Assembly (NCBI GenBank): GCA_012797505.1
Contig: JAAZOZ010000095.1
Span: forward strand, 1-7,845
DNA: 7,845 bases
Reading direction: 5' to 3'
Origin: Smithella sp.
Lineage (GTDB): Bacteria; Desulfobacterota; Syntrophia; Syntrophales; Smithellaceae
Below, one piece after another: positions 1 through 5,063 of this stretch. The position numbers and the translations under genes were made by a program. Every line of letters begins with the position of its first letter. Positions within the stretch are counted from its first letter, which is position 1. Below the pieces are notes generated by a model that was not told the DNA's origin, searched no databases, and saw only the letters and a list, made by a program, of their open reading frames with translations.

Positions 1-983
1 ATCACATTCCTGGCTTCGTCTTCGATCAGCCGGGTAATTTCCGGCGACTGGCGGATGCGCAAAGCGTCGTAATCCGGCTCGCGAACCAGGCTGAAGTCCA
101 GCCCGGCCATCGCCAGAATGATGCCGACGTTGACGTAGGGCAGGGCTTTTTCGATGGAGTAGCCGCCTTCCAGCACGGCAATGTCGGGTGCGAGTTTTTC
201 ATTGAGCAGCGCGTACCCCTGGGCGCTGAAGCTCATGTTTGTGATCGGGTCGCTGTAATGGTTGTCCTGCCCGGCGGAGTTGATGATGATCTCCGGCTTG
301 AATTCGTCCAGAATCGGAAGGATGACGTTGTCCATCACAAAAAGGAAGCCTTCATCCGATGTGCGCGGGGGCAGCGGAATGTTGATCGTCGCGCCCAGCG
401 CGTTGGGGCCGCCGAAATCGTCGGTGAAGCCCGTTCCGGGATAGAGCGTTCTTCCGTCCTGATGGATGGAAATGCACAGGACATCCGGATCGTTCCAGTA
501 AATATCCTGCGTGCCGTCGCCGTGATGACAGTCCGTATCGACCACGGCAATTCTTTTAACTCCGAATTGATGGCGGATGTATTCAATCATCACGGCTTCA
601 ATATTGATGTTGCAGAATCCCCTCGCGCCGTGGGCGACCAGCATGGAATGATGGCCGGGCGGCCGGACCAGGGCAAAGGCGTTGTCCACGTCGCCCGATA
701 ATACTTTTTTCGCGGCGGTGATCGCGCCGCCCGCGGAAATCAGGTGAGAATTCGTTGTTAAATACTGCGGGTTCGGAACACAGATATGGCAGCGGTTGAT
801 GTCGGCGTAGGTGGCGAGATCCGGCTTGTATTCCACAATATTGGGAAAATCCAGCAGGCCTTCTTCAAACACCTGATCCTGCGTGTAGAGCAGCCTTTCT
901 TCACGCTCCGGATGGTTGGGGGAAATGGCCCAGTCAAAGGCCGGGAAAAAGATAAGGCCGGTTTTCTTGATTTTTTTAGGCAT
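1..983 (-). CDS. Histone deacetylase / acetylpolyamine amidohydrolase family protein (3' end cut off by window edge)
   Basis: The 327 visible codons begin at the ATG complementary to 981-983 and stay open to the left edge, so the C-terminus is missing. The protein belongs to the zinc-dependent HDAC/AcuC/acetylpolyamine amidohydrolase superfamily, which hydrolyses N-acetyl-amide bonds; bacterial members act in the cytoplasm on acetylated amines or proteins. Visible motifs in order: NHPE at residues 23-26, RPPGHH at 107-112 (active-site histidines), DTDCHHGDGTQ at 149-159 (D151 and H153 match two zinc ligands), SAGQD at 236-240 (D240 matches the third ligand) and EGGY at 272-275 (catalytic Tyr). 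All core catalytic residues are therefore present. A GAAAGGG ribosome binding site lies 6 nt before the ATG. The start overlaps the end of the upstream hydantoinase-like gene by 8 nt, so the two are probably co-transcribed and translationally coupled. The natural substrate cannot be read from sequence. Confidence 0.93.
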   Translation of the reverse strand, partial: MPKKIKKTGLIFFPAFDWAISPNHPEREERLLYTQDQVFEEGLLDFPNIVEYKPDLATYADINRCHICVPNPQYLTTNSHLISAGGAITAAKKVLSGDVDNAFALVRPPGHHSMLVAHGARGFCNINIEAVMIEYIRHQFGVKRIAVVDTDCHHGDGTQDIYWNDPDVLCISIHQDGRTLYPGTGFTDDFGGPNALGATINIPLPPRTSDEGFLFVMDNVILPILDEFKPEIIINSAGQDNHYSDPITNMSFSAQGYALLNEKLAPDIAVLEGGYSIEKALPYVNVGIILAMAGLDFSLVREPDYDALRIRQSPEITRLIEDEARNV

Positions 984-2649
984 CGTTAACCCTTTCAGCG
1001 CCGGCGGAAATCAGGCCGGGTTTTATCTGAACCTTGACGCGGATATTTTTCCCCGTCGTGTAAAAATCACGAACCATGTTGAATTCCTGAGATTCGGTGA
1101 CTTCCATGATGATTTCTTCGGGCCGCGCGCCCATGCCGGCGGCTTTTTCGCGAAGAGTTGTTTTGCCGACCTCGACGGCGTCCGCCAGCGCGAAACTGCG
1201 GGGAATGCTTTGCACGCGCCCATCTTCGGAGATGATCAGCTCTCTTTTTTCCGTGTCCGCCAGAATGGTGACTTCCGCGGTGGTCCGGGCCAAAGCCACG
1301 CCGAGCGCGTTGGAAACCTCCGAGTGGTCCGGGATGGAATAGGGATAGCCGAGATTCTCCGCGATGAACGGGGCGACCGCGGCCGGTCCGCCCGCGACGT
1401 AAAGAATTTTCGGCTGAATGATTTTTCCTTCCAGCAGTTCATGGATGGTGTAAACCGGCTTATTGTTGATTTCGGCGAGGATCTGGCGGACATGGTCCGA
1501 AATCAGAGCGGCCATCTTTTTCACAATGGCCTGCGCCGCATCCTGAACGTCCATGTGAAGCATTTTGGCCAGTGGAGCGATCGCATCCCGGGCTTTTTGC
1601 CTGTCGCCGAAATCGACAATGCCTTCCACGATCATCGCGTCCGTGGGCGTCGGGACGGGTCCGCCCAGAGCGGCGGCCGAACCTTCGCGCTGCGGACCGA
1701 TCAAAAGGTCGCCGTTTTCCACCTTCACAACGCTGTCGCCGCCCACCCCGATCGATTTGGTGTAAAGCCCGCGAATCAGCGTTTTGCGCCCGTTGATGGC
1801 CACCCCGGACGGCTCCAGAAGAGGAACGCCGTCGGCAAAAACGGAAATGTCCGTGGTCGTGCCGCCGATGTCCAGCGCCACGGCGTCTTCCTTCATGCGC
1901 GCCGTTGCCAGAACGCCCATGATGCCGGCTGCGGGTCCGGAATGAATGGTCTGCACGGGACATTCCATGGACTTGTCGATCAGGATGGTGCCGCCGTCCG
2001 CCTTCAGAATATAGACGGGAATGTTCGCTCCGATTTTCTCGATAAATTTCTGAACATCCTGCACGAAGCCCTGATAAATGTCTTGAATGGCGGCATTAAG
2101 ATAGGTCGTGGCGATGCGGCGTGGAAAATTCAGCTGTCCCGAGAGCGTATGGCCCAAAGAAATGTGTCTGGAATCATCCCGCAGCAGTTCGGCCGCATCT
2201 ATTTCCTGCTGCGGATTGCGGCTGGAAAATTTGCCGACGATTCCGATGTGCCGGATTTGATTTTGAGCAATCTCGCCGCTGATCTCGTTGATTTGCCGGC
2301 TGTTCACATTTTTGACGGGAATGCCCCGGTGATTGACGTAGCCCCCGGCAAAATAAACATCTTTGCCGAGATCCAGCGTTTCCGGCGACAGCCCGGGACC
2401 GCTCAGCAAAACCATGGCCACGCGGTTGGTTTTGTCCTGGACAATCGCGTTGGTCGAGATCGTGGTGCTCAATACGATCCTGTCAATATTATTGATATTC
2501 TCGTCGGAAATCAGCTTTTGTGCCGCTTCCAGAAGAGAGGCCATGATATTGGCCGGATTTGTGAGGACTTTTGCTTTCCTGATCAGTTGAAAATTCCGGA
2601 CCAGAACTGCATCTGTGTGGGTTCCGCCGACGTCAATGCCAAGTATCAT
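976..2649 (-). CDS. Hydantoinase/oxoprolinase family protein (HyuA-like ATPase), compact form
   Basis: This 557-residue protein carries the ASKHA-type ATP-binding signatures of the HyuA/5-oxoprolinase family, whose members couple ATP hydrolysis to opening of lactam or hydantoin rings, or form subunits of ketone carboxylases. Visible: DVGGTHTDAV at residues 6-15 (phosphate 1), STTISTNAIV at 61-70, HSGPAAG at 236-242, DIGGTTTDIS at 260-269 (phosphate 2), GVGGDSVV at 301-308, PTPTDA at 333-338, and VAGGPAAVAPF at 418-428. Typical HyuA or oxoprolinase proteins are longer (roughly 650-700 residues or more), so this is a short variant. No HyuB partner is present in the window. The reading frame is open for 37 more codons upstream, but those cover the promoter; the chosen start at M-I-L-G-I-D has AAAAGGA (2657-2663) 7 nt before it. 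It is followed, with an 8-nt overlap, by the deacetylase-family gene. Exact substrate unknown. Confidence 0.9.
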   Translation of the reverse strand: MILGIDVGGTHTDAVLVRNFQLIRKAKVLTNPANIMASLLEAAQKLISDENINNIDRIVLSTTISTNAIVQDKTNRVAMVLLSGPGLSPETLDLGKDVYFAGGYVNHRGIPVKNVNSRQINEISGEIAQNQIRHIGIVGKFSSRNPQQEIDAAELLRDDSRHISLGHTLSGQLNFPRRIATTYLNAAIQDIYQGFVQDVQKFIEKIGANIPVYILKADGGTILIDKSMECPVQTIHSGPAAGIMGVLATARMKEDAVALDIGGTTTDISVFADGVPLLEPSGVAINGRKTLIRGLYTKSIGVGGDSVVKVENGDLLIGPQREGSAAALGGPVPTPTDAMIVEGIVDFGDRQKARDAIAPLAKMLHMDVQDAAQAIVKKMAALISDHVRQILAEINNKPVYTIHELLEGKIIQPKILYVAGGPAAVAPFIAENLGYPYSIPDHSEVSNALGVALARTTAEVTILADTEKRELIISEDGRVQSIPRSFALADAVEVGKTTLREKAAGMGARPEEIIMEVTESQEFNMVRDFYTTGKNIRVKVQIKPGLISAGAERVNDA

Positions 2650-2679
2650 TCGAGCGTCCTTTTGGTCATTTTTTTTGTT

Positions 2680-2708
2680 TGTATATATGTTTAAATATCT
2701 CTTGACAA
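2680..2708 (-). promoter_or_regulatory. Putative sigma-70-type promoter of the hydantoinase-deacetylase operon
   Basis: On the minus strand there is TTGTCA (2703-2708, 5 of 6 to the -35 consensus), a 17-nt spacer, and TATACA (2680-2685, 4 of 6 to the -10 consensus). Transcription would start around 2672, leaving a short leader before the ATG at 2649. This also explains why the open frame upstream of that ATG is not coding. The call rests on consensus matching only. Confidence 0.5.
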
Positions 2709-2729
2709 GGCAAAAAAAAAGCGTAATGT
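2702..2729 (+). promoter_or_regulatory. Putative promoter of the small lipoprotein gene, overlapping the divergent -35
   Basis: A perfect TTGACA lies at 2702-2707. The best -10 at suitable distance is TAATGT (2724-2729, 16-nt spacer), which matches the consensus poorly (3 of 6). The -35 box shares five bases with the minus-strand -35 because CTTGACAAG is nearly self-complementary, so the two polymerases could not both occupy the site at once. Confidence 0.35.
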
Positions 2730-2745
2730 CACGCACCAGAAACCA

Positions 2746-2764
2746 TAGTGTGTTTTGCACACTA
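2746..2764 (+). promoter_or_regulatory. Perfect 7-bp inverted repeat in the lipoprotein leader (operator or mRNA hairpin)
   Basis: TAGTGTG (2746-2752) and CACACTA (2758-2764) are exact reverse complements separated by TTTTG. The repeat lies downstream of the putative plus-strand promoter and 9 nt ahead of the ribosome binding site at 2774-2781. It could be a repressor site or a hairpin at the 5' end of the mRNA that protects or regulates it. It is not followed by a T-run, so it is not an intrinsic terminator on the plus strand. Confidence 0.45.
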
Positions 2765-2790
2765 AAATTTTTGAAAGGAGGAATTGTCTA

Positions 2791-3009
2791 ATGAAGAAGG
2801 TAATGGCCATTTTTGTTAGCGTGCTTTTCCTGGCTTCTCTGTCTCTTGCGGCAGTAGGTTGCAGCAAGAAGGAAGAACCGGCGCCGGCTCCTGCGGTTGA
2901 AGCGCCCGCAGCGCCTGCGGCACCGGCAGCGGCTCCGGCGGCTCCGGCAGCCCCGGCAGCCCCGGCAGCGGAAGCTCCGGCAGCCCCGGCCCCTGCACCG
3001 GCGAAATAA
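2791..3009 (+). CDS. Small Ala/Pro-rich lipoprotein
   Basis: The 72-residue product begins with a classic lipoprotein signal peptide: MKK, a hydrophobic stretch to about residue 20, and a lipobox-like A-V-G-C with the lipidated cysteine at residue 24. The mature part is a short charged linker (SKKEEP) followed by about 40 residues composed almost only of Ala and Pro with two Glu, encoded by near-repeats of GCx/CCx codons, and ends in AK. Such a tail should be extended or polyproline-like and has no enzymatic fold, so the protein is probably a membrane-anchored spacer or envelope peptide. AAAGGAGG (2774-2781) sits 9 nt before the ATG, which rules out the in-frame ATG 36 nt upstream that lies inside the inverted repeat. 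The gene is monocistronic, between a divergent promoter and a strong terminator. The lysine after Cys24-Ser25 argues against the inner-membrane-retention Asp signal, so outer-membrane localisation is possible. Function unknown. Confidence 0.85.
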   Translation: MKKVMAIFVSVLFLASLSLAAVGCSKKEEPAPAPAVEAPAAPAAPAAAPAAPAAPAAPAAEAPAAPAPAPAK

Positions 3010-3036
3010 TCTTATAATCAATTGCAGGATTATGGA

Positions 3037-3080
3037 ATCGGGGAACCTTTGCGAATGCACAGGTTCCCCGATTTTTTTTG
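3037..3080 (+). terminator. Strong rho-independent terminator after the lipoprotein gene
   Basis: A perfect 12-bp stem is formed by ATCGGGGAACCT (3037-3048) and AGGTTCCCCGAT (3061-3072). A further 3-bp stem (TGC/GCA) is possible within the 12-nt loop. The stem runs directly into eight T residues (3072-3079). It begins 27 nt after the lipoprotein stop codon. Confidence 0.93.
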
Positions 3081-3209
3081 CCGCTCTCCTCCGGCCGCTT
3101 GTGTCACACCGACTTCTCTTTCCACTCACCACTCGTTGCTCATTGCTTTTCACTTATTGTTTTTGCCTATCGCCCATCGCCCATCGCCCATCGCCTGTCT
3201 TTTCCCTCT
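3081..3209. repeat. Non-coding spacer with degenerate short repeats and (CGCCCAT)n tandem repeat
   Basis: No convincing gene is present between the terminator and the next promoter. The strand is pyrimidine-rich, with ACTC/GCTC/TTCAC-like words from about 3110 to 3155, followed by three exact copies of CGCCCAT (3171-3191) plus a partial fourth (CGCC, 3192-3195). Open frames across it translate to low-complexity Ser/His/Pro/Leu sequences that follow the repeats, and none has a ribosome binding site. Confidence 0.7.
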
Positions 3210-3238
3210 TTGTCCGGCGTGGCTAATCATTTTAAAAT
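3210..3238 (+). promoter_or_regulatory. Putative promoter of the YtxH-DUF948-HNH cluster
   Basis: TTGTCC (3210-3215, 4 of 6) is followed by a 17-nt spacer and TAAAAT (3233-3238, 5 of 6). Its position just before the YtxH gene and after the repeat tract is sensible. An alternative -10-like TATAAG lies at 3243-3248. Consensus matching only. Confidence 0.4.
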
Positions 3239-3283
3239 GTGTTATAAGGACGGCGAAAAAATAAGGATTATGGAGGTGAGCCA

Positions 3284-3661
3284 ATGGCGGAAAGAGATTG
3301 GGATGTGGTTAAAGCGTTGGTGGTCGGCGGCCTGATTGGGGCGGCTATCGGCATTTTGTTTGCGCCGAAAAGCGGAAAAGAAACGCGTCAGGATCTGTCC
3401 ATGAAAGCGGATGAACTTCTGGCAAAAGCCAAAGAAGAGTATGAGAAAGCATCTGAAAAAGGCAGGGCGGCCTATGAGGCGGCGTCCTTGCGTATGAAGG
3501 AATTTGAAGGCGTTGCCAGGGAAAAAGCAGAAGAAATAGCGGGAAAAGCGAGCGAACTGGCAGCGCAGGGCGCCGAGAAGCTGTCAGACGGTTCCGGCCG
3601 CTTAAAAAAAGCTTTTGACGCCGGCATGGAAGCCTACCGGGAAGAAAAAAATAAAATCTGA
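3284..3661 (+). CDS. YtxH domain-containing membrane protein
   Basis: This 125-residue protein has the typical YtxH (PF12732) beginning: a short polar N-terminus, one glycine-rich membrane segment at about residues 10-27, then APKSGKETRQDL (27-38), the family's recognisable junction. The rest (about 40-125) is rich in Ala, Glu and Lys, with no Cys or His, and should form a long amphipathic helix or coiled coil facing one side of the inner membrane. Members are known mainly as general-stress or envelope-associated proteins without a defined biochemical activity. The start is set by GGAGGTGA (3272-3279), 4 nt before the ATG. The DUF948 gene follows; in Bacillus, the ytxG (DUF948) and ytxH genes are also neighbours, which supports both calls. 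The original spacing to the next gene seems to have been about 70 nt before a repeat element inserted. Confidence 0.9.
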   Translation: MAERDWDVVKALVVGGLIGAAIGILFAPKSGKETRQDLSMKADELLAKAKEEYEKASEKGRAAYEAASLRMKEFEGVAREKAEEIAGKASELAAQGAEKLSDGSGRLKKAFDAGMEAYREEKNKI

Positions 3662-3710
3662 TTTCTTCTTGAGGTTTTTTTCCAATCTTTTATGCTGCTG
3701 ATGCCGTAAA

Positions 3711-3841
3711 CCAATGAGAGCTTTGAAAAATGTCATTTCGAGGAGCGTGAGGGACGAGAAATCTTAAGGACGGCCGTTTGTTCAAGATTTCTCCCTTCGG
3801 TCGAAATGACAAAAATGGCCGTTATTCAAAGCTCTCCCAAT
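3711..3841. mobile_element. 121-bp MITE-like palindromic element with 12-bp TIRs and 5-bp target duplication
   Basis: The element spans 3716-3836. Its ends are perfect 12-bp inverted repeats, GAGAGCTTTGAA (3716-3727) and TTCAAAGCTCTC (3825-3836). Identical CCAAT pentamers border it at 3711-3715 and 3837-3841, as expected for a target-site duplication. Inside are two more perfect nested arms, GTCATTTCGA (3732-3741) with TCGAAATGAC (3801-3810), and GAGAAATCTT (3756-3765) with AAGATTTCTC (3784-3793), around an apex containing ACGGCCGT (3770-3777). It has no room for a transposase. The GTCATTTCGA...GAGAAATCTT core resembles, from memory, a palindromic repeat common in intergenic regions of many bacterial genomes. 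When transcribed it would fold into a long interrupted hairpin. Confidence 0.85.
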
Positions 3842-3857
3842 ATGGGGGAGACAAACG

Positions 3858-4247
3858 ATGGAGACCGGTTTGATAGTAATTGGCGTTGCTTTGCTGCTGC
3901 TGGTTGTGCTCAGCATCCCGATTTTGTTGAAACTGTGGCGCGCCGCCAATGATGTTACGGTTACCCTTCAGGCGTTAAACGAGCGGTTGCCGTCCATCTT
4001 GAAAAATATGGAGGAAATTTCCGCCAACATCAATCAATCGACGACGGCGATCAATCAATCCGTTCAGGATTATGCCGTCACGGTCCGGCGGCTTCACGAG
4101 GTGATGGGCACAGTGGCCAACGGCCTGGAAATTTTTTCGCCGCTTGCTTTGCGGATGCCTTTGTTTCGAACCGTGGCATCCGTGATTCCGCTGGTGAAAG
4201 GATTTTCGGTGTTTTTGAATGTGTTGACCGGCAAACAAAAGGTTTGA
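3858..4247 (+). CDS. DUF948 (YtxG-like) membrane protein
   Basis: The 129-residue product has one N-terminal membrane helix (about residues 5-25), followed by a heptad-like region (about 30-90) rich in Asn, Gln, Ser and Val with repeated NQS (N-I-N-Q-S-T-T-A-I-N-Q-S-V). This pattern is seen in DUF948/YtxG proteins and related methyl-accepting-like coiled coils. A hydrophobic stretch at about 102-123 may be membrane-associated. No catalytic motif is visible. GGGGGAG (3844-3850) lies 7 nt before the ATG; the MITE-like element ends only two bases before this ribosome binding site. Stop and next start are 6 nt apart, so the gene is co-transcribed with the HNH protein. With the YtxH gene upstream, it probably forms an envelope or stress-related pair. 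Family assignment rests on architecture and neighbourhood more than on a sharp motif. Confidence 0.78.
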   Translation: METGLIVIGVALLLLVVLSIPILLKLWRAANDVTVTLQALNERLPSILKNMEEISANINQSTTAINQSVQDYAVTVRRLHEVMGTVANGLEIFSPLALRMPLFRTVASVIPLVKGFSVFLNVLTGKQKV

Positions 4248-4253
4248 AGCCGA

Positions 4254-4715
4254 ATGGCCAGGATGACTTTTTCCAATAAGTGGGGACGTGTTGCCGTTTC
4301 CAAAAAGCCTGTCGCTTCCGAAGCGCAGAAATCCGTGGAAGACACCGTTCGCGAAATGAAAAACGCCGCCCGGACGCCCGGCGGCGAGGACTACCGGGAA
4401 AGGTCTCTTGCCATACACGGTCTGGTTTGCGCCCGCTGCGGCCGGGAGTTTTCCGGCGTCAACCGGCAGCTCCTGACCGTTCATCACAAGGACGGCAATC
4501 ATTATAACAACCCCCCGGACGGCAGCAACTGGGAAAACCTTTGCGCCTACTGCCATGAAGATGTGCACAGCCGGGAAGCGCTGGCGGATCAACTGGGAGA
4601 CAGCGTGTCCGGCCGTGATGTCAGTCTGGTCTATGGCGGATCGTCTTCGGCCGAATCGGATTCCTCCGGATTGCTTGCCCAGAAATTAAAACAAGCCCTG
4701 CAGAAAAAGAAATAA
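4254..4715 (+). CDS. yajD: YajD-type HNH nuclease family protein
   Basis: The 153-residue protein matches the YajD family of small HNH proteins. Following the sequence: Y-R-E-R-S-L-A-I-H at 47-55, a first zinc knuckle C59-A-R-C62, LTVHHKDGNHYNNPPDGSNW at 74-93 with the HNH histidines H77/H78, then C97-A-Y-C100-H101 and H105 closing the zinc site, and a Lys-rich C-terminus (LKQALQKKK). E. coli YajD, as I recall it, shares the T-V-H-H...N-N-P-E-D-G-S-N-W block, the C-x-x-C-H segment and the KKK end but is about 115 residues, so this protein has roughly 40 extra N-terminal residues of low conservation. The start is uncertain: ATGs at 4254 and 4263 both lack a strong ribosome binding site (AAAGG at 4236-4240 is distant), suggesting translation coupled to the gene 6 nt upstream. 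HNH proteins cut or nick DNA, but YajD's role is not established. Confidence 0.87.
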   Translation: MARMTFSNKWGRVAVSKKPVASEAQKSVEDTVREMKNAARTPGGEDYRERSLAIHGLVCARCGREFSGVNRQLLTVHHKDGNHYNNPPDGSNWENLCAYCHEDVHSREALADQLGDSVSGRDVSLVYGGSSSAESDSSGLLAQKLKQALQKKK

Positions 4716-4729
4716 CCTTTATGAACTCT

Positions 4730-4751
4730 GGCGCATCTGAAAGTATGCGCC
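4730..4751 (+). other. Stem-loop after the HNH gene, without T-run
   Basis: GGCGCAT (4730-4736) and ATGCGCC (4745-4751) form a perfect 7-bp stem with an 8-nt loop, 14 nt after the stop codon of the HNH gene. No T-run follows (CTCATCC), so it is at most a weak or factor-assisted terminator, or an mRNA 3'-end stabiliser. Confidence 0.5.
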
Positions 4752-4779
4752 TCATCCAAGAAATTTCTGAAAGATTTGT

Positions 4780-4808
4780 TTGACTTTGGCCATGGTCTTT
4801 TCTATCAT
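4780..4808 (+). promoter_or_regulatory. Putative strong promoter of the toxin-antitoxin operon
   Basis: TTGACT (4780-4785, 5 of 6), a 17-nt spacer, and TATCAT (4803-4808, 5 of 6) form one of the best promoter matches in the window. Transcription would start near 4815, about 20 nt before the antitoxin ATG. The palindromic TCATGA (4806-4811) overlaps the -10 and could be part of an autoregulatory operator, but that is speculative. Confidence 0.6.
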
Positions 4809-4835
4809 GACGACAAGTTATTGAAGAGGTGTTTT

Positions 4836-5063
4836 ATGCGTGGCACAAAGGATATCATTCAAGAGGCTGCCGGGCTTCCGGTGGAAGAGCGTGTAATCCT
4901 GGTTGACTCCATCCTTCGCACCCTCAACCACCCGAATCCGGAAATTGACAAGGAATGGACGACGGTTGCCCGGCGACGTCTTGACGAACTTCGGTCCCGA
5001 CGTATCAGGCCCATTCCGGGAGACCAAGTCTTTGCAAAAATCAAAGAGCGTTTCAAAAAATGA
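4836..5063 (+). CDS. Antitoxin of a type II TA module (addiction module protein, PF09720-like)
   Basis: The 75-residue product has the hallmarks of the addiction-module antitoxin family: helical N-terminus I-I-Q-E-A-A-G-L-P-V-E-E-R (7-19), the L-V-D-S-I-L-R-T-L block (22-30), a conserved W41, R-R-R-L-D-E-L (46-52) and an I-P-G-D-Q-V-F-A-K-I-K-E-R tail (60-72). Such antitoxins bind and inhibit a RelE/ParE-type toxin and usually repress their own promoter. The start at 4836 has AGAGG (4825-4829) 6 nt before it and lies after the promoter; the longer in-frame start at 4776 lies upstream of the -35 box and is rejected. The stop TGA overlaps the toxin ATG by 4 nt (ATGA), the usual arrangement for tightly coupled synthesis. 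It would work in the cytoplasm. Confidence 0.88.
   Translation: MRGTKDIIQEAAGLPVEERVILVDSILRTLNHPNPEIDKEWTTVARRRLDELRSRRIRPIPGDQVFAKIKERFKK

Noticed and set aside
916..2694. 592-codon open frame on the plus strand, antisense to the hydantoinase gene
   Set aside because: The minus strand carries unmistakable family motifs throughout. The plus frame has no recognisable domain, is rich in Arg, Gly, His, Phe and Asn as expected from the reverse complement of GC-rich coding DNA, and has no ribosome binding site.
2650..2760. N-terminal extension of the hydantoinase-like protein by 37 codons
   Set aside because: The extension covers the putative promoter and the inverted repeat, is unlike the family N-terminus, and the internal ATG has a proper AAAAGGA site 7 nt upstream.
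3171..3195. CRISPR-like array
   Set aside because: The units are 7 bp, directly adjacent and without spacers; this is a simple tandem repeat. No cas gene is present.
3022..3264. 80-codon plus-strand open frame after the lipoprotein
   Set aside because: It runs through the terminator hairpin and the heptamer repeats; the protein is low-complexity and follows the repeat pattern. It has no start signal.
3975..4592. 205-codon minus-strand open frame across the DUF948 and HNH genes
   Set aside because: It crosses two well-supported plus-strand genes, lacks a ribosome binding site and shows no domain features.
4730..4751. Intrinsic terminator after the HNH gene
   Set aside because: The stem is good but no T-run follows, so it is listed only as a stem-loop.
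4776..4835. Longer antitoxin start 20 codons upstream
   Set aside because: That ATG lies upstream of the -35 box, so it would not be in the transcript, whereas the ATG at 4836 has AGAGG at good spacing and matches the family N-terminus.
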